Notes under the pieces: model-generated
Seen by the model: the letters and a program-made list of their open reading frames with translations, nothing else
What the model was told of the DNA's origin: nothing
Databases searched by the model: none
Translations under genes and position numbers: made by a program
Assembly (NCBI GenBank): GCA_934247125.1
Contig: CAKQIZ010000099.1
Location: 1 to 5,143 of the forward strand
DNA length: 5,143 bases
Source: an uncultured Clostridia bacterium
GTDB lineage: Bacteria > Bacillota > Clostridia > Peptostreptococcales > Anaerovoracaceae
Direction of reading: 5' to 3'
Part shown: positions 1 through 5,143 of the stretch, piece after piece
Position numbering within the stretch: the first letter of the stretch is position 1
Layout of the letters: every line of letters starts with the position of its first letter

Positions 1-1559
1 AGCAATTGATAGCCGCATCCTGAAAAAGAAGCCGATGTATTTGCTTTTATTTGTTCCATCTGCTCCTGAGAAATGTAGCTTTCGGAGCGAATGTACCGAA
101 AATAGTCTGTAGAGCTTACGATAAAGTCCCCACAGGTTTGTTTGGCAAGATATTTTTCCATATCAAAGCCCCGGGTAAAAGTGACCAGGAGATTGAGAAG
201 TACCACAGAAAGAGAAAGCGAGATAACCACAAGGATCGTCTTTCTCTTATTTCGCCCCATATTTGCAAAAGCCATTTGATAGACTTTGGCACCACGGGTG
301 GTGCGTTGTTTCTTTTTGCTTTTTACAATTTCCGTATACTTTGTTGCTTCCACCGGAGAAACTTTTGAAGCGATCTTCCCCGGGCGGGAGCAGGACAGCA
401 AAACAGTAATCAGCGCAAACAGAGCAGATGCAAAGAAAATCAAAGGGGAAGAGCTGACGGTAGAAGCAGCAACACCAAAAGTAGTCCGTGCCATTACGAC
501 TGGTGTCAGAGATGCACCGACACCATATCCCAACAGCAGTCCAGCGGGAATGCCTGCAATACACAAAAACATTGCCTGCTGGCGTATAATGCGTTTCAGT
601 TGCCGGGGGGTGACACCAATGGTTTTCAGCAAACCATAAAATCGAATATCCCCGGTAACGGAAATCTGAAAAATGTTGTAGATGATCAGATAGCCCGTGA
701 AAATCACCAGCGCAAGGAAAGCGATCATCGCAATGAATGTGGTTGCATCTATGCTTTCGCCAAGTTGGGAAGATGTATAGCCCCAGTTTACACCGATGCG
801 TACAAGTTCCCCTTCTCCCGTTTCGTCCCAAGCATACCCCAGATCCAGATCTACCTGCTCCATTTGCCCCCGGATGTTTATGCCGGATGCCATCATCACA
901 TTCAAATCAACACGGAACGGCTCCAGCCCCTTAGATATCGCCTCTGCTTCGATTTCTTTTGCGTATTCTTCGCTGATATTGATATAGTGAACAGGACTGA
1001 TATCGTCATATTCCCACCATCCAACCAGAGTAAATGTATCTGTTTTCTCATAAGGCATTGCAGATAAAGAACCCACCGTATAAGTCAGTTCGATTTCTGC
1101 GCCCAATTCAGGGGCAACACCCAACAGTTTTAAGGCGTATGTATCCATGGTGATCTCATTTCTGCCTTGCGGTTTCTGTCCCACGGTAGGTACTGCAAAA
1201 CTCCATTCGGTGCAATTGTCATCCATGAAGCTGACCTCAGCTGGGGCTTTCGCAAAAACCCCACTGTCCATATAGCCAATGGTTATGCGTTTGCCAACAG
1301 CTTTTACATTGGGATGAAGGGATATATTCTCGATCTGTTCTTCGGTCACTTCCTTAAAGGTTCCATGGCAGTAGCCTCCGATCCGGCGGAAGGTGTCCAT
1401 TTCATAACTGGAATTCAGGGACATGACGATGGTAAACAGCGAGGTAAAAAGCAGAGCGGTCAGGGCAATGGCAATGATTGCAATGATGTTGCGTTTCCGG
1501 GATGCCCATAAAGAACGCCAACTTAATTTTCGGATACATTTTTGGTTGTGAACATTCAT
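1..1559 (-). CDS. FtsX-family ABC transporter permease, 3' end cut off by the window
   Basis: Membrane subunit of a type VII (MacB/FtsX-like) ABC transporter, paired with the ATPase just upstream. I translated the frame by hand from ATG at 1559 to the left edge: 519 complete codons, no stop. An AGGAGG site at 1568-1573 lies 8 nt before the ATG. A basic N-terminus (WRSLWASRKRN, about 15-25) leads into membrane segment 1 (about 24-48), then an extracytoplasmic domain of about 220 residues (49-271). Three more segments follow: about 273-295, 328-357 and 370-390. The FtsX cytoplasmic loop between the second and third has YGLLKTIGVTPRQLKR (308-323). A second basic motif (MAFANMGRNKRKT, 429-441), a fifth segment (about 441-460) and the start of a second extracytoplasmic domain imply the duplicated eight-segment form, roughly 750-850 residues in full. 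Known relatives act in lipid or peptide extrusion and resistance. The substrate here is unknown. Confidence 0.93.
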   Translation of the reverse strand, partial: MNVHNQKCIRKLSWRSLWASRKRNIIAIIAIALTALLFTSLFTIVMSLNSSYEMDTFRRIGGYCHGTFKEVTEEQIENISLHPNVKAVGKRITIGYMDSGVFAKAPAEVSFMDDNCTEWSFAVPTVGQKPQGRNEITMDTYALKLLGVAPELGAEIELTYTVGSLSAMPYEKTDTFTLVGWWEYDDISPVHYINISEEYAKEIEAEAISKGLEPFRVDLNVMMASGINIRGQMEQVDLDLGYAWDETGEGELVRIGVNWGYTSSQLGESIDATTFIAMIAFLALVIFTGYLIIYNIFQISVTGDIRFYGLLKTIGVTPRQLKRIIRQQAMFLCIAGIPAGLLLGYGVGASLTPVVMARTTFGVAASTVSSSPLIFFASALFALITVLLSCSRPGKIASKVSPVEATKYTEIVKSKKKQRTTRGAKVYQMAFANMGRNKRKTILVVISLSLSVVLLNLLVTFTRGFDMEKYLAKQTCGDFIVSSTDYFRYIRSESYISQEQMEQIKANTSASFSGCGYQL

Positions 1560-1574
1560 TTCTGCCGCCTCCTG

Positions 1575-2246
1575 TTAATTCAGGGAGACGATCTGGCCGT
1601 CTTCGATACGAATGATGCGGTCTGCCATCTGCGCAATTTCTTCGTTGTGGGTGATCATCACGATGGTCTGGGCAAACTTTTGACTGGTGACTTTCAAAAG
1701 ACTCAATACATCCTGGCTGGTCTTGGAATCCAGATTGCCGGTGGGTTCGTCCGCAAGAATGATGGCCGGAGCGGCGGCCAATGCACGGGCAATGGCAACA
1801 CGCTGCTGCTGACCCCCGGAAAGCTGACTGGGCAGAGCATCCAGCTTCTGCTCCAGTCCAAGGGTCTGCACGATCTGCTGCACAAAAGCCTTGTGTACCT
1901 TTCCGCCATCCAGCTCAATGGGTAGAACGATATTTTCATATACATTCAGCACCGGAACCAGATTGTAGCTCTGAAAGACAAAGCCGATTTTCCTGCGGCG
2001 GAAGATGGTCAGCGCTTCCTCCTTTAAGGAGAAAATATCCTGCCCGTCCACCGTAACCGTGCCCTCTGTGGGGCGATCCAGCCCACCCAGCATATGCAGC
2101 AGGGTGGATTTGCCGGAGCCGGAGGTTCCAACAATGGCAACAAATTCTCCCTTTTGTACGCTGAGATCAACGCCATTCAGGGCATGAACCGCATTGTCAC
2201 CGGAACCATAAATCTTTTTCAGACCTTTCGCCTGCAAAATCTCCAT
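1575..2246 (-). CDS. ABC transporter ATP-binding protein (MacB/LolD-like type)
   Basis: Cytoplasmic ATPase that powers the adjacent FtsX-type permease. At 223 residues it is the usual length for a stand-alone MacB/LolD/BceA-type nucleotide-binding subunit. All motifs are intact: Walker [10 protein letters not shown] (40-48, Lys46), Q-loop Gln92 in [10 protein letters not shown], signature LSGGQ (142-146), Walker B IILADEP (162-168, catalytic Glu167), D-loop NLDS (171-174) and switch His200 in ITH. The phrases [12 protein letters not shown] and DEPTGNLDS are typical of this family. The start is supported by GGAGG at 2256-2260, 9 nt before the ATG. The permease begins 15 bp after the stop, so the two are surely cotranscribed. 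The 111-bp gap on the kinase side carries a hairpin terminator and a candidate promoter, so this pair is probably its own regulated transcription unit. The family assignment is firm; the substrate is not inferable. Confidence 0.97.
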   Translation of the reverse strand: MEILQAKGLKKIYGSGDNAVHALNGVDLSVQKGEFVAIVGTSGSGKSTLLHMLGGLDRPTEGTVTVDGQDIFSLKEEALTIFRRRKIGFVFQSYNLVPVLNVYENIVLPIELDGGKVHKAFVQQIVQTLGLEQKLDALPSQLSGGQQQRVAIARALAAAPAIILADEPTGNLDSKTSQDVLSLLKVTSQKFAQTIVMITHNEEIAQMADRIIRIEDGQIVSLN

Positions 2247-2263
2247 AAATGCCTACCTCCATG

Positions 2264-2312
2264 AAAAAATCTGTATGTATGCAAAGAAATGATCCCTTGC
2301 TACATACAGATT
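2264..2312 (-). terminator. Intrinsic terminator hairpin after the kinase gene
   Basis: Twelve-base perfect inverted arms lie at 2268-2279 and 2301-2312 (AATCTGTATGTA and its complement). Inside them a second six-pair stem forms between 2295-2300 and 2281-2286, including one G-U pair and separated from the outer stem by a single bulged base at 2280. The loop is 8 nt. Read leftward, the stem runs straight into six U residues (2264-2269). This is intrinsic-terminator layout, although the outer stem is AT-rich. It sits between the kinase stop (2358) and the transporter start (2246), only 3 nt before the ATPase Shine-Dalgarno site. It may be leaky or regulated. An operator role for the palindrome is the alternative. 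Confidence 0.72.
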
Positions 2313-2342
2313 ATGGCATAGGATTCTTTCCACATTCTTTCC
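2310..2342 (-). promoter_or_regulatory. Candidate activator-dependent promoter for the transporter genes
   Basis: On the minus strand an extended -10, TGC-CATAAT, lies at 2318-2310 with the hexamer at 2315-2310. No good -35 hexamer is found at the expected distance. Instead that position is filled by two perfect direct repeats (2323-2331 and 2334-2342). A missing -35 replaced by regulator boxes is the known layout of PhoB-type activated promoters. Transcription would start near 2303, giving a leader of about 55 nt before the ATPase ATG. The -10 overlaps the upstream arm of the terminator hairpin. The promoter is inferred from motifs only. Confidence 0.55.
2323..2342 (-). repeat. 9-bp direct repeats with 11-bp period, candidate response-regulator site
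   Basis: GGAAAGAAT occurs twice on the minus strand (2342-2334 and 2331-2323), separated by 2 bp, so the period is 11 bp, close to one helical turn. OmpR/PhoB-family regulators bind as head-to-tail dimers to direct repeats of about this period. The regulator encoded at 3951-3274 belongs to that family. A third, imperfect and inverted copy (GGAAAGGAAT on the plus strand, 2347-2356) forms a 6-bp palindrome with the first repeat (2337-2342 against 2347-2352). Binding by this regulator is inferred. Confidence 0.6.
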
Positions 2343-2357
2343 GGCGGGAAAGGAATT

Positions 2358-3281
2358 CTAACAGTTTTGAAAGAATGACGGCTGCCTGGGCAGAAATACG
2401 GAAAAGGTGCTGCCGCTTCCGGGACGGGAAACGACCTTGATATAGCCGCCCTGACCGGACAGGATCTGCCGGGCCAGGTATAAGCCGATGCCCACACCGT
2501 CCTGCTCCTGCACGGACTTTGACCGATAAAAGCGGGAAAAGATTTTTGCTTGCTCCCATTCCGGGATTCCCGGGCCGGTGTCGGAGATGTCGATTCTTGC
2601 AAACATTTCATAGCTTACAGCAGAAATGGCAACGGTACCCTGGGCGGTATACTTAATGGCATTGTCCAGAATGTTGGCCAGGGCTTCAGCCGTCCATTTT
2701 CCGTCAAAGACAGCGGAAATATCGGTATCCTGACACTGTAAAGAAAGCCCCTTTTCAGCGGCTCTGGCAGCATACTGCCCTGCGATGTCTTGCAGCAGGG
2801 GCTGCAACGGGGTAGGTTTGGGGCAGAGGGAAAGAATCCCATTTTCCAGCCGGGACAGCTTTACCAGAGAATCAATCAGAAACCGCAGCTTTTCCGCCTG
2901 GGTATGCAGTGCTTCCACATTTGCCTTCGGGGCTTCGGGAAGATCTTCCTCCATCAAAAGCTCACTGTATAGCAGCAGGTTTGCAATGGGCGTTTTGGTT
3001 TGGTGGGAGATATCTGCAATCAGGGATTTGATCTGATCCTTTTCCTGGGCAACATTTCGGGCGGAGGTTTCCGCTGCGGAAAGATAATGGGCAAATCTTG
3101 TCTCCAATGCAGACAGCTTGCTTTCATCAAAAGCGGTTTCCGAAAAGGTGCCGTCCATGGCCGCATCCAACATATTTTCTATTGCTTCCATGGTTTTCCG
3201 GGTTTTTCTTCGATCCCACCATACAATGGCTGCTGCCCCCAGAAAACACAGCAGGATCAGGGCAATTTCTGTTTTACTCAT
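2358..3281 (-). CDS. Sensor histidine kinase with a single membrane segment and no sensor domain
   Basis: Membrane-anchored kinase that autophosphorylates and passes phosphate to the regulator encoded just upstream. I place the start at ATG 3281, giving 307 residues, with GGGGA about 8 nt upstream. It overlaps the regulator's end by 8 nt (ATGAGTAA), which suggests translational coupling. An in-frame start at 3341 would only add residues inside the regulator gene and no membrane segment. The N-terminus is about four residues, then one hydrophobic segment (5-22) followed by RRKTRK, so almost nothing lies outside the cell. A helical linker (about 30-85) leads to the dimerisation domain with DISHQTKTP (90-98, phospho-acceptor His93). 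The ATPase domain has the N-box ANILDNAIKYT (202-212), G1 DTGPGI (234-239), F-box FSRFYR (248-253) and G2 GVGIGL (262-267). All catalytic motifs are intact. Known kinases without sensor domains, such as BceS, take their signal from a partner transporter. That is a likely model here. Confidence 0.95.
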   Translation of the reverse strand: MSKTEIALILLCFLGAAAIVWWDRRKTRKTMEAIENMLDAAMDGTFSETAFDESKLSALETRFAHYLSAAETSARNVAQEKDQIKSLIADISHQTKTPIANLLLYSELLMEEDLPEAPKANVEALHTQAEKLRFLIDSLVKLSRLENGILSLCPKPTPLQPLLQDIAGQYAARAAEKGLSLQCQDTDISAVFDGKWTAEALANILDNAIKYTAQGTVAISAVSYEMFARIDISDTGPGIPEWEQAKIFSRFYRSKSVQEQDGVGIGLYLARQILSGQGGYIKVVSRPGSGSTFSVFLPRQPSFFQNC

Positions 3282-3951
3282 TTTTCGTTCCCCAACGATA
3301 ACCGATCCCGTAGACCGTCTGGATGTGATCCTGAGCACCAAGCTTATCCCGCAAACGCTTGACCGTCACGGACAGGGCGTTTTCGTCCACATATTCTGCT
3401 CCGTCTGTCCAGATCCGGTCCACCAGGTCACTGCGGCGCAGGGTTTGCCCCCGGTTTTCGACCAACAGGTGCAGCAGCTTTTGCTCGGTTTTGCTCAATT
3501 CGACCTTCTGATCTCCTGCCAAAAAGGTCATGGTGGCAAAGTCAAAGGAAAACTGATCCAGATGGATCGGGGCGGTTTGGGGGAGAGGGGTCTGCTTTCG
3601 CAGTTGGGTATTGACCCTTGCCCGCAAAACCGAAAGGGAAAAGGGCTTGGTGATATAATCGTCAGCACCCCGTTCCAGGCCGTCTACAATATCCCAATCC
3701 GTGTCATTGGCAGTCAGCAGAATGACAGGAATCTGGGGGGCTGTTTCCTTTACTTCCCGCAGCAGTGCCAAGCCGCTGCCATCCGGCAGATTGATATCCA
3801 GCAGAATCAGGGATACAGGGCCGCAATGCAGCTGATCCCGTGCGGTTTTTAGATCCAGGCAGGAAAGGATCTGCCGATTGTCCCCCTTCAATGCCTTGCA
3901 CAGTCCCTGATTCAGAACCAGATCATCTTCAACAATCAGCAGTTGCTCCAT
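3274..3951 (-). CDS. OmpR-family response regulator
   Basis: DNA-binding regulator, 225 residues, the standard length for the OmpR/PhoB family. The receiver domain (about 1-115) has the acidic pocket Glu8-Asp9-Asp10, phospho-acceptor Asp52 in LLDINLPDG, switch Thr80 in LLTAN, Tyr99 and Lys102 in DDYITKPF. The winged-helix domain (about 128-222) shows ELSKTEQKLLHLLVENRG, a recognition-helix region with ENALSVTVKRLRDKL, and the closing YGIGYRW. The start is supported by AAGGAAG, 7 nt before the ATG. It begins 29 bp after the 319-residue protein's stop, with no room for a usual promoter, and overlaps the kinase by 8 nt, so all three are probably one transcript. Likely target, by inference: the 11-bp-period repeats ahead of the transporter genes. 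Autoregulation is not evident, because no good copy of the repeat lies in the operon promoter. Confidence 0.96.
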   Translation of the reverse strand: MEQLLIVEDDLVLNQGLCKALKGDNRQILSCLDLKTARDQLHCGPVSLILLDINLPDGSGLALLREVKETAPQIPVILLTANDTDWDIVDGLERGADDYITKPFSLSVLRARVNTQLRKQTPLPQTAPIHLDQFSFDFATMTFLAGDQKVELSKTEQKLLHLLVENRGQTLRRSDLVDRIWTDGAEYVDENALSVTVKRLRDKLGAQDHIQTVYGIGYRWGTKNE

Positions 3952-3980
3952 GGATCCACTTCCTTACTTTCCAAAAAGGT

Positions 3981-4940
3981 TTATGATTTGTGATACTTCT
4001 CCTGCCTACGCACCATGCGGCTGTTGGGGTTGTGGTAGGGGGCGGGGCCTTCAAATTCCTTGTCATCAATGAGCATATCCGCCCGGATGGCGCTGGCGTA
4101 GGGGCAGCCCAGCAGGGGGATCTGGATTTTGGCTCCGGCAAACAGGAACATGGCATGAAACCGCACCTCAGCGGCCAGGGAATGGAAGGAGGTGTTGGCG
4201 GTGTGAGTGGCCAGAATGGCAAACTGCTCAAACTGGGTCAGATTTTTTGGATCCTGGAAATAGAGCTTTTCATGGTCGCAGATGATCCGCCCGGCGGCCT
4301 GATTGTTGCTGTCGATAAAGTCCGGCAGCCGGGCGGCGGATCTGGAATTGCGGCGGCTGCGGCACTGCTGGGCGTAGGCAAGGGGCACATCCAGAACGCC
4401 ATCCACGGCCAGAGAGGCGATGAACCGGGTGTAGAGCTGACCGATGAGATAGGCACCCTCTGCCTCCGGGCGGAGGAAATAGGCTTTCAGTGCGCCGTCA
4501 TGGGTCTGCTTCCGGTAGGCAACCACCCGGTTGATCTCCTGCCCCAGCTTCTTTCGGTTTCCTTCCGTGGGATCCAGCAGGCAGTCATCCAAAATCTGGG
4601 TTTGAAAGGTGATGAAGGACACGGTGATTCCCGGCGTATCCCCATCCGCCTCCCGGCCCAGGGCGGCATCAAACTCCTGCTCCCGCATTTTGAACAGGCT
4701 GTACACCCAGCCGGTGCTGCCGGTGACGGCATAGAGATACCAGTCATCAAAGAAATACCGGCATTGGAGGGGTTGGTCATGCTCTCCGGGGAAGGTATGG
4801 ATCTGTCGTTGGGCAAGGATATCGGAAAGACTTTTGTTCAGGGCAAAAAAGCCGTCCTGGGTGGGAAAAATATCCCCCTGTGCCGCAAGACCCATCTCCA
4901 GAAGCCGGGCAAAATAGCCGGGGATTTTTGTATCAGACAT
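3981..4940 (-). CDS. Conserved-looking protein of unknown function, first gene of the two-component operon
   Basis: I do not recognise this 319-residue protein. It has no signal peptide and no clear membrane segment, so it is probably cytoplasmic. It shows no Walker, helix-turn-helix, zinc-finger or known hydrolase motif that I can see. Patches that look structured and could serve as family signatures are RYFFDDWYLYAVTG (61-74), a basic stretch CRSRRNSRSAARLPD (around 193-207) and a C-terminal block with LLGCPYASAIRADM (276-289) and EFEGPAPYHNPNSRM (295-309). The gene is supported by GAGGT 7-8 nt before the ATG, a near-consensus promoter just upstream, and its short 29-bp gap to the regulator gene. 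Its body is markedly GC-rich: by hand count, lines 4081-4140 and 4321-4380 are about 70% and 73%, against 40-53% in sampled permease lines. The antisense strand is also open, but it lacks a ribosome site. It could be a passenger gene or an accessory of the signalling system. Confidence 0.85.
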   Translation of the reverse strand: MSDTKIPGYFARLLEMGLAAQGDIFPTQDGFFALNKSLSDILAQRQIHTFPGEHDQPLQCRYFFDDWYLYAVTGSTGWVYSLFKMREQEFDAALGREADGDTPGITVSFITFQTQILDDCLLDPTEGNRKKLGQEINRVVAYRKQTHDGALKAYFLRPEAEGAYLIGQLYTRFIASLAVDGVLDVPLAYAQQCRSRRNSRSAARLPDFIDSNNQAAGRIICDHEKLYFQDPKNLTQFEQFAILATHTANTSFHSLAAEVRFHAMFLFAGAKIQIPLLGCPYASAIRADMLIDDKEFEGPAPYHNPNSRMVRRQEKYHKS

Positions 4941-4967
4941 AGTATTGACCTCATTTTTGTTTTCTAC

Positions 4968-4995
4968 ATTGTAGCACAGATCGGCACAGAGTCAA
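4968..4995 (-). promoter_or_regulatory. Near-consensus sigma-A promoter for the 319-residue protein, regulator and kinase
   Basis: On the minus strand, -35 TTGACT (4995-4990), a 16-bp spacer and -10 TACAAT (4973-4968) preceded by TGC, an extended -10. Start of transcription is expected near 4961, leaving a leader of about 20 nt with its Shine-Dalgarno site. The hexamers match the consensus 5/6 and 5/6. This should be a fairly strong constitutive or repressor-controlled promoter. Confidence 0.8.
4974..4990 (-). repeat. 7-bp direct repeat inside the promoter spacer
   Basis: TCTGTGC occurs twice on the minus strand (4990-4984 and 4980-4974) with a 10-bp period, filling the spacer between -35 and -10 and touching the first base of the -35. 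A regulator bound here would block polymerase, so it could be a repressor site or an in-phase direct-repeat box. It may also be chance, since each unit is only 7 bp. It does not resemble the repeats ahead of the transporter genes. Confidence 0.35.
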
Positions 4996-5010
4996 GGCAG
5001 GCCGGAACAC

Positions 5011-5038
5011 TTGTTTTTTTCACCGGGTGTGTTATAAT
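5011..5038 (+). promoter_or_regulatory. Plus-strand promoter facing the right edge
   Basis: A perfect TATAAT at 5033-5038 is preceded by TGT, giving an extended -10. A poor -35, TTGTTT (5011-5016), lies 16 bp upstream. Transcription would start near 5045 and run rightward out of the window, divergent from the 319-residue protein's promoter. No coding start with a ribosome site is seen in the remaining 100 bases. It may drive a divergent gene or an RNA beyond the edge. Confidence 0.5.
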
Positions 5039-5071
5039 CATTTTAGGGAAACTCTGAATAAATCGTCGGCG

Positions 5072-5142
5072 GCTGGCGAGCGGATCTTTTGTCCCCATGC
5101 TGCGGTTTCCAAAGTGGGAAATATAGCGCAGCCGTTGCCAGC
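5072..5142 (+). repeat. Nested inverted repeats at the right edge (structured RNA or small repeat element)
   Basis: The outer arms GCTGGC (5072-5077) and GCCAGC (5137-5142) extend inward to about 11 pairs with one bulge and one G-T pair (through 5083 and 5132). Further in, GCTGCG (5099-5104) pairs with CGCAGC (5127-5132), and TTTCC (5106-5110) with GGAAA (5117-5121) around a 6-nt loop. The two structures share bases at 5132, so the end of one stem must give way. No open reading frame with a start site was found. It lies just downstream of the plus-strand promoter. It could be a structured RNA, an untranslated leader, or the end of a dispersed repeat or insertion element. The window stops before this can be told. 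Confidence 0.4.
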
Positions 5143-5143
5143 G

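Noticed and set aside
247..831. Minus-strand open frame of 194 codons, rich in Cys, His and Trp
   Set aside because: It is a different reading frame inside the permease gene, whose own frame is open and encodes FtsX motifs and membrane segments across the same bases.
1..2246. Assignment of the transporter as a true BceAB bacitracin-type exporter
   Set aside because: BceB-type permeases have ten membrane segments with one large external domain after the seventh. Here a large external domain follows segment 1 and a second begins after segment 5, which fits the duplicated MacB/LolC-like form instead.
2249..2440. Plus-strand 63-codon frame across the kinase-ATPase gap
   Set aside because: It covers the hairpin and repeat region, has no ribosome site or promoter, and runs antisense into the kinase.
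3282..3341. Upstream in-frame start for the kinase at 3341
   Set aside because: The extra 20 residues lie wholly within the regulator's coding sequence, are basic and non-hydrophobic, and precede the natural MSKTEIALILL membrane start at 3281.
3118..3852. Plus-strand open frame of 244 codons opposite the regulator and kinase
   Set aside because: It is antisense to two genes with complete family motifs, and its product shows no recognisable domain.
3952..3980. GGAAAG-TAA-GGAAGT upstream of the regulator as another regulator box
   Set aside because: Its spacing is 9 bp rather than 11, the second unit is the ribosome site, and the 29-bp gap has no promoter for it to control.
3990..5057. Plus-strand open frame of 355 codons opposite the 319-residue protein gene
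   Set aside because: It begins at GTG with no ribosome site and runs through the promoter region. It mirrors a GC-rich gene on the other strand that has a good promoter and Shine-Dalgarno site. Its Gly/Val-rich product looks like an antisense artefact.

Overview
The window reads as part of a chromosome from a low-to-mid GC Gram-positive anaerobe. A gut-type Clostridia, Oscillospiraceae/Ruminococcaceae-like, is my best guess. The reasons are strong AGGAGG-type Shine-Dalgarno sites, sigma-A style promoters, and a two-component system next to a FtsX-type ABC transporter, an arrangement common in Firmicutes. The assignment is by pattern only. No mobile-element gene, rRNA, tRNA or CRISPR array is visible.

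All recognised genes lie on the minus strand and read right to left. From about 5045 to 4941 is a divergent promoter region. It holds a near-consensus minus-strand promoter (TTGACT-16-TACAAT) and a plus-strand extended -10 promoter aimed at a GC-rich, hairpin-rich sequence that runs off the right edge. The leftward transcript starts with a 319-residue protein of unknown function (4940-3981). After 29 bp comes an OmpR-family response regulator (3951-3274). A histidine kinase with one membrane segment and no sensor domain follows (3281-2358), overlapping the regulator by 8 nt. After a 111-bp regulatory gap come an ABC ATPase (2246-1575) and, 15 bp later, a FtsX-family permease. The permease starts at 1559 and is still open at the left edge, with 519 complete codons present.

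The most informative stretch is the 111-bp gap between kinase and transporter. Reading leftward it contains a short inverted repeat, then two perfect 9-bp direct repeats with an 11-bp period, the spacing typical of OmpR/PhoB-family operators. These sit where a -35 box would be, ahead of an extended -10 (TGC-CATAAT). That -10 lies inside the upstream arm of a long hairpin followed by six U residues. I infer that transcripts arriving from the regulator/kinase genes can form the full hairpin and terminate. Transcripts started at the inner promoter lack most of the upstream arm and would pass. This would separate low sensor expression from inducible transporter expression.

The likely logic is a sensing and export module. 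The kinase has almost nothing outside the membrane, so it probably gets its signal within the membrane or from the transporter. The regulator, once phosphorylated, would activate the transporter promoter through the direct repeats. The ATPase and permease would then move or extract a membrane-associated substrate, such as a lipid or an antimicrobial peptide. The substrate cannot be read from the sequence, and the role of the 319-residue leading protein is unknown.
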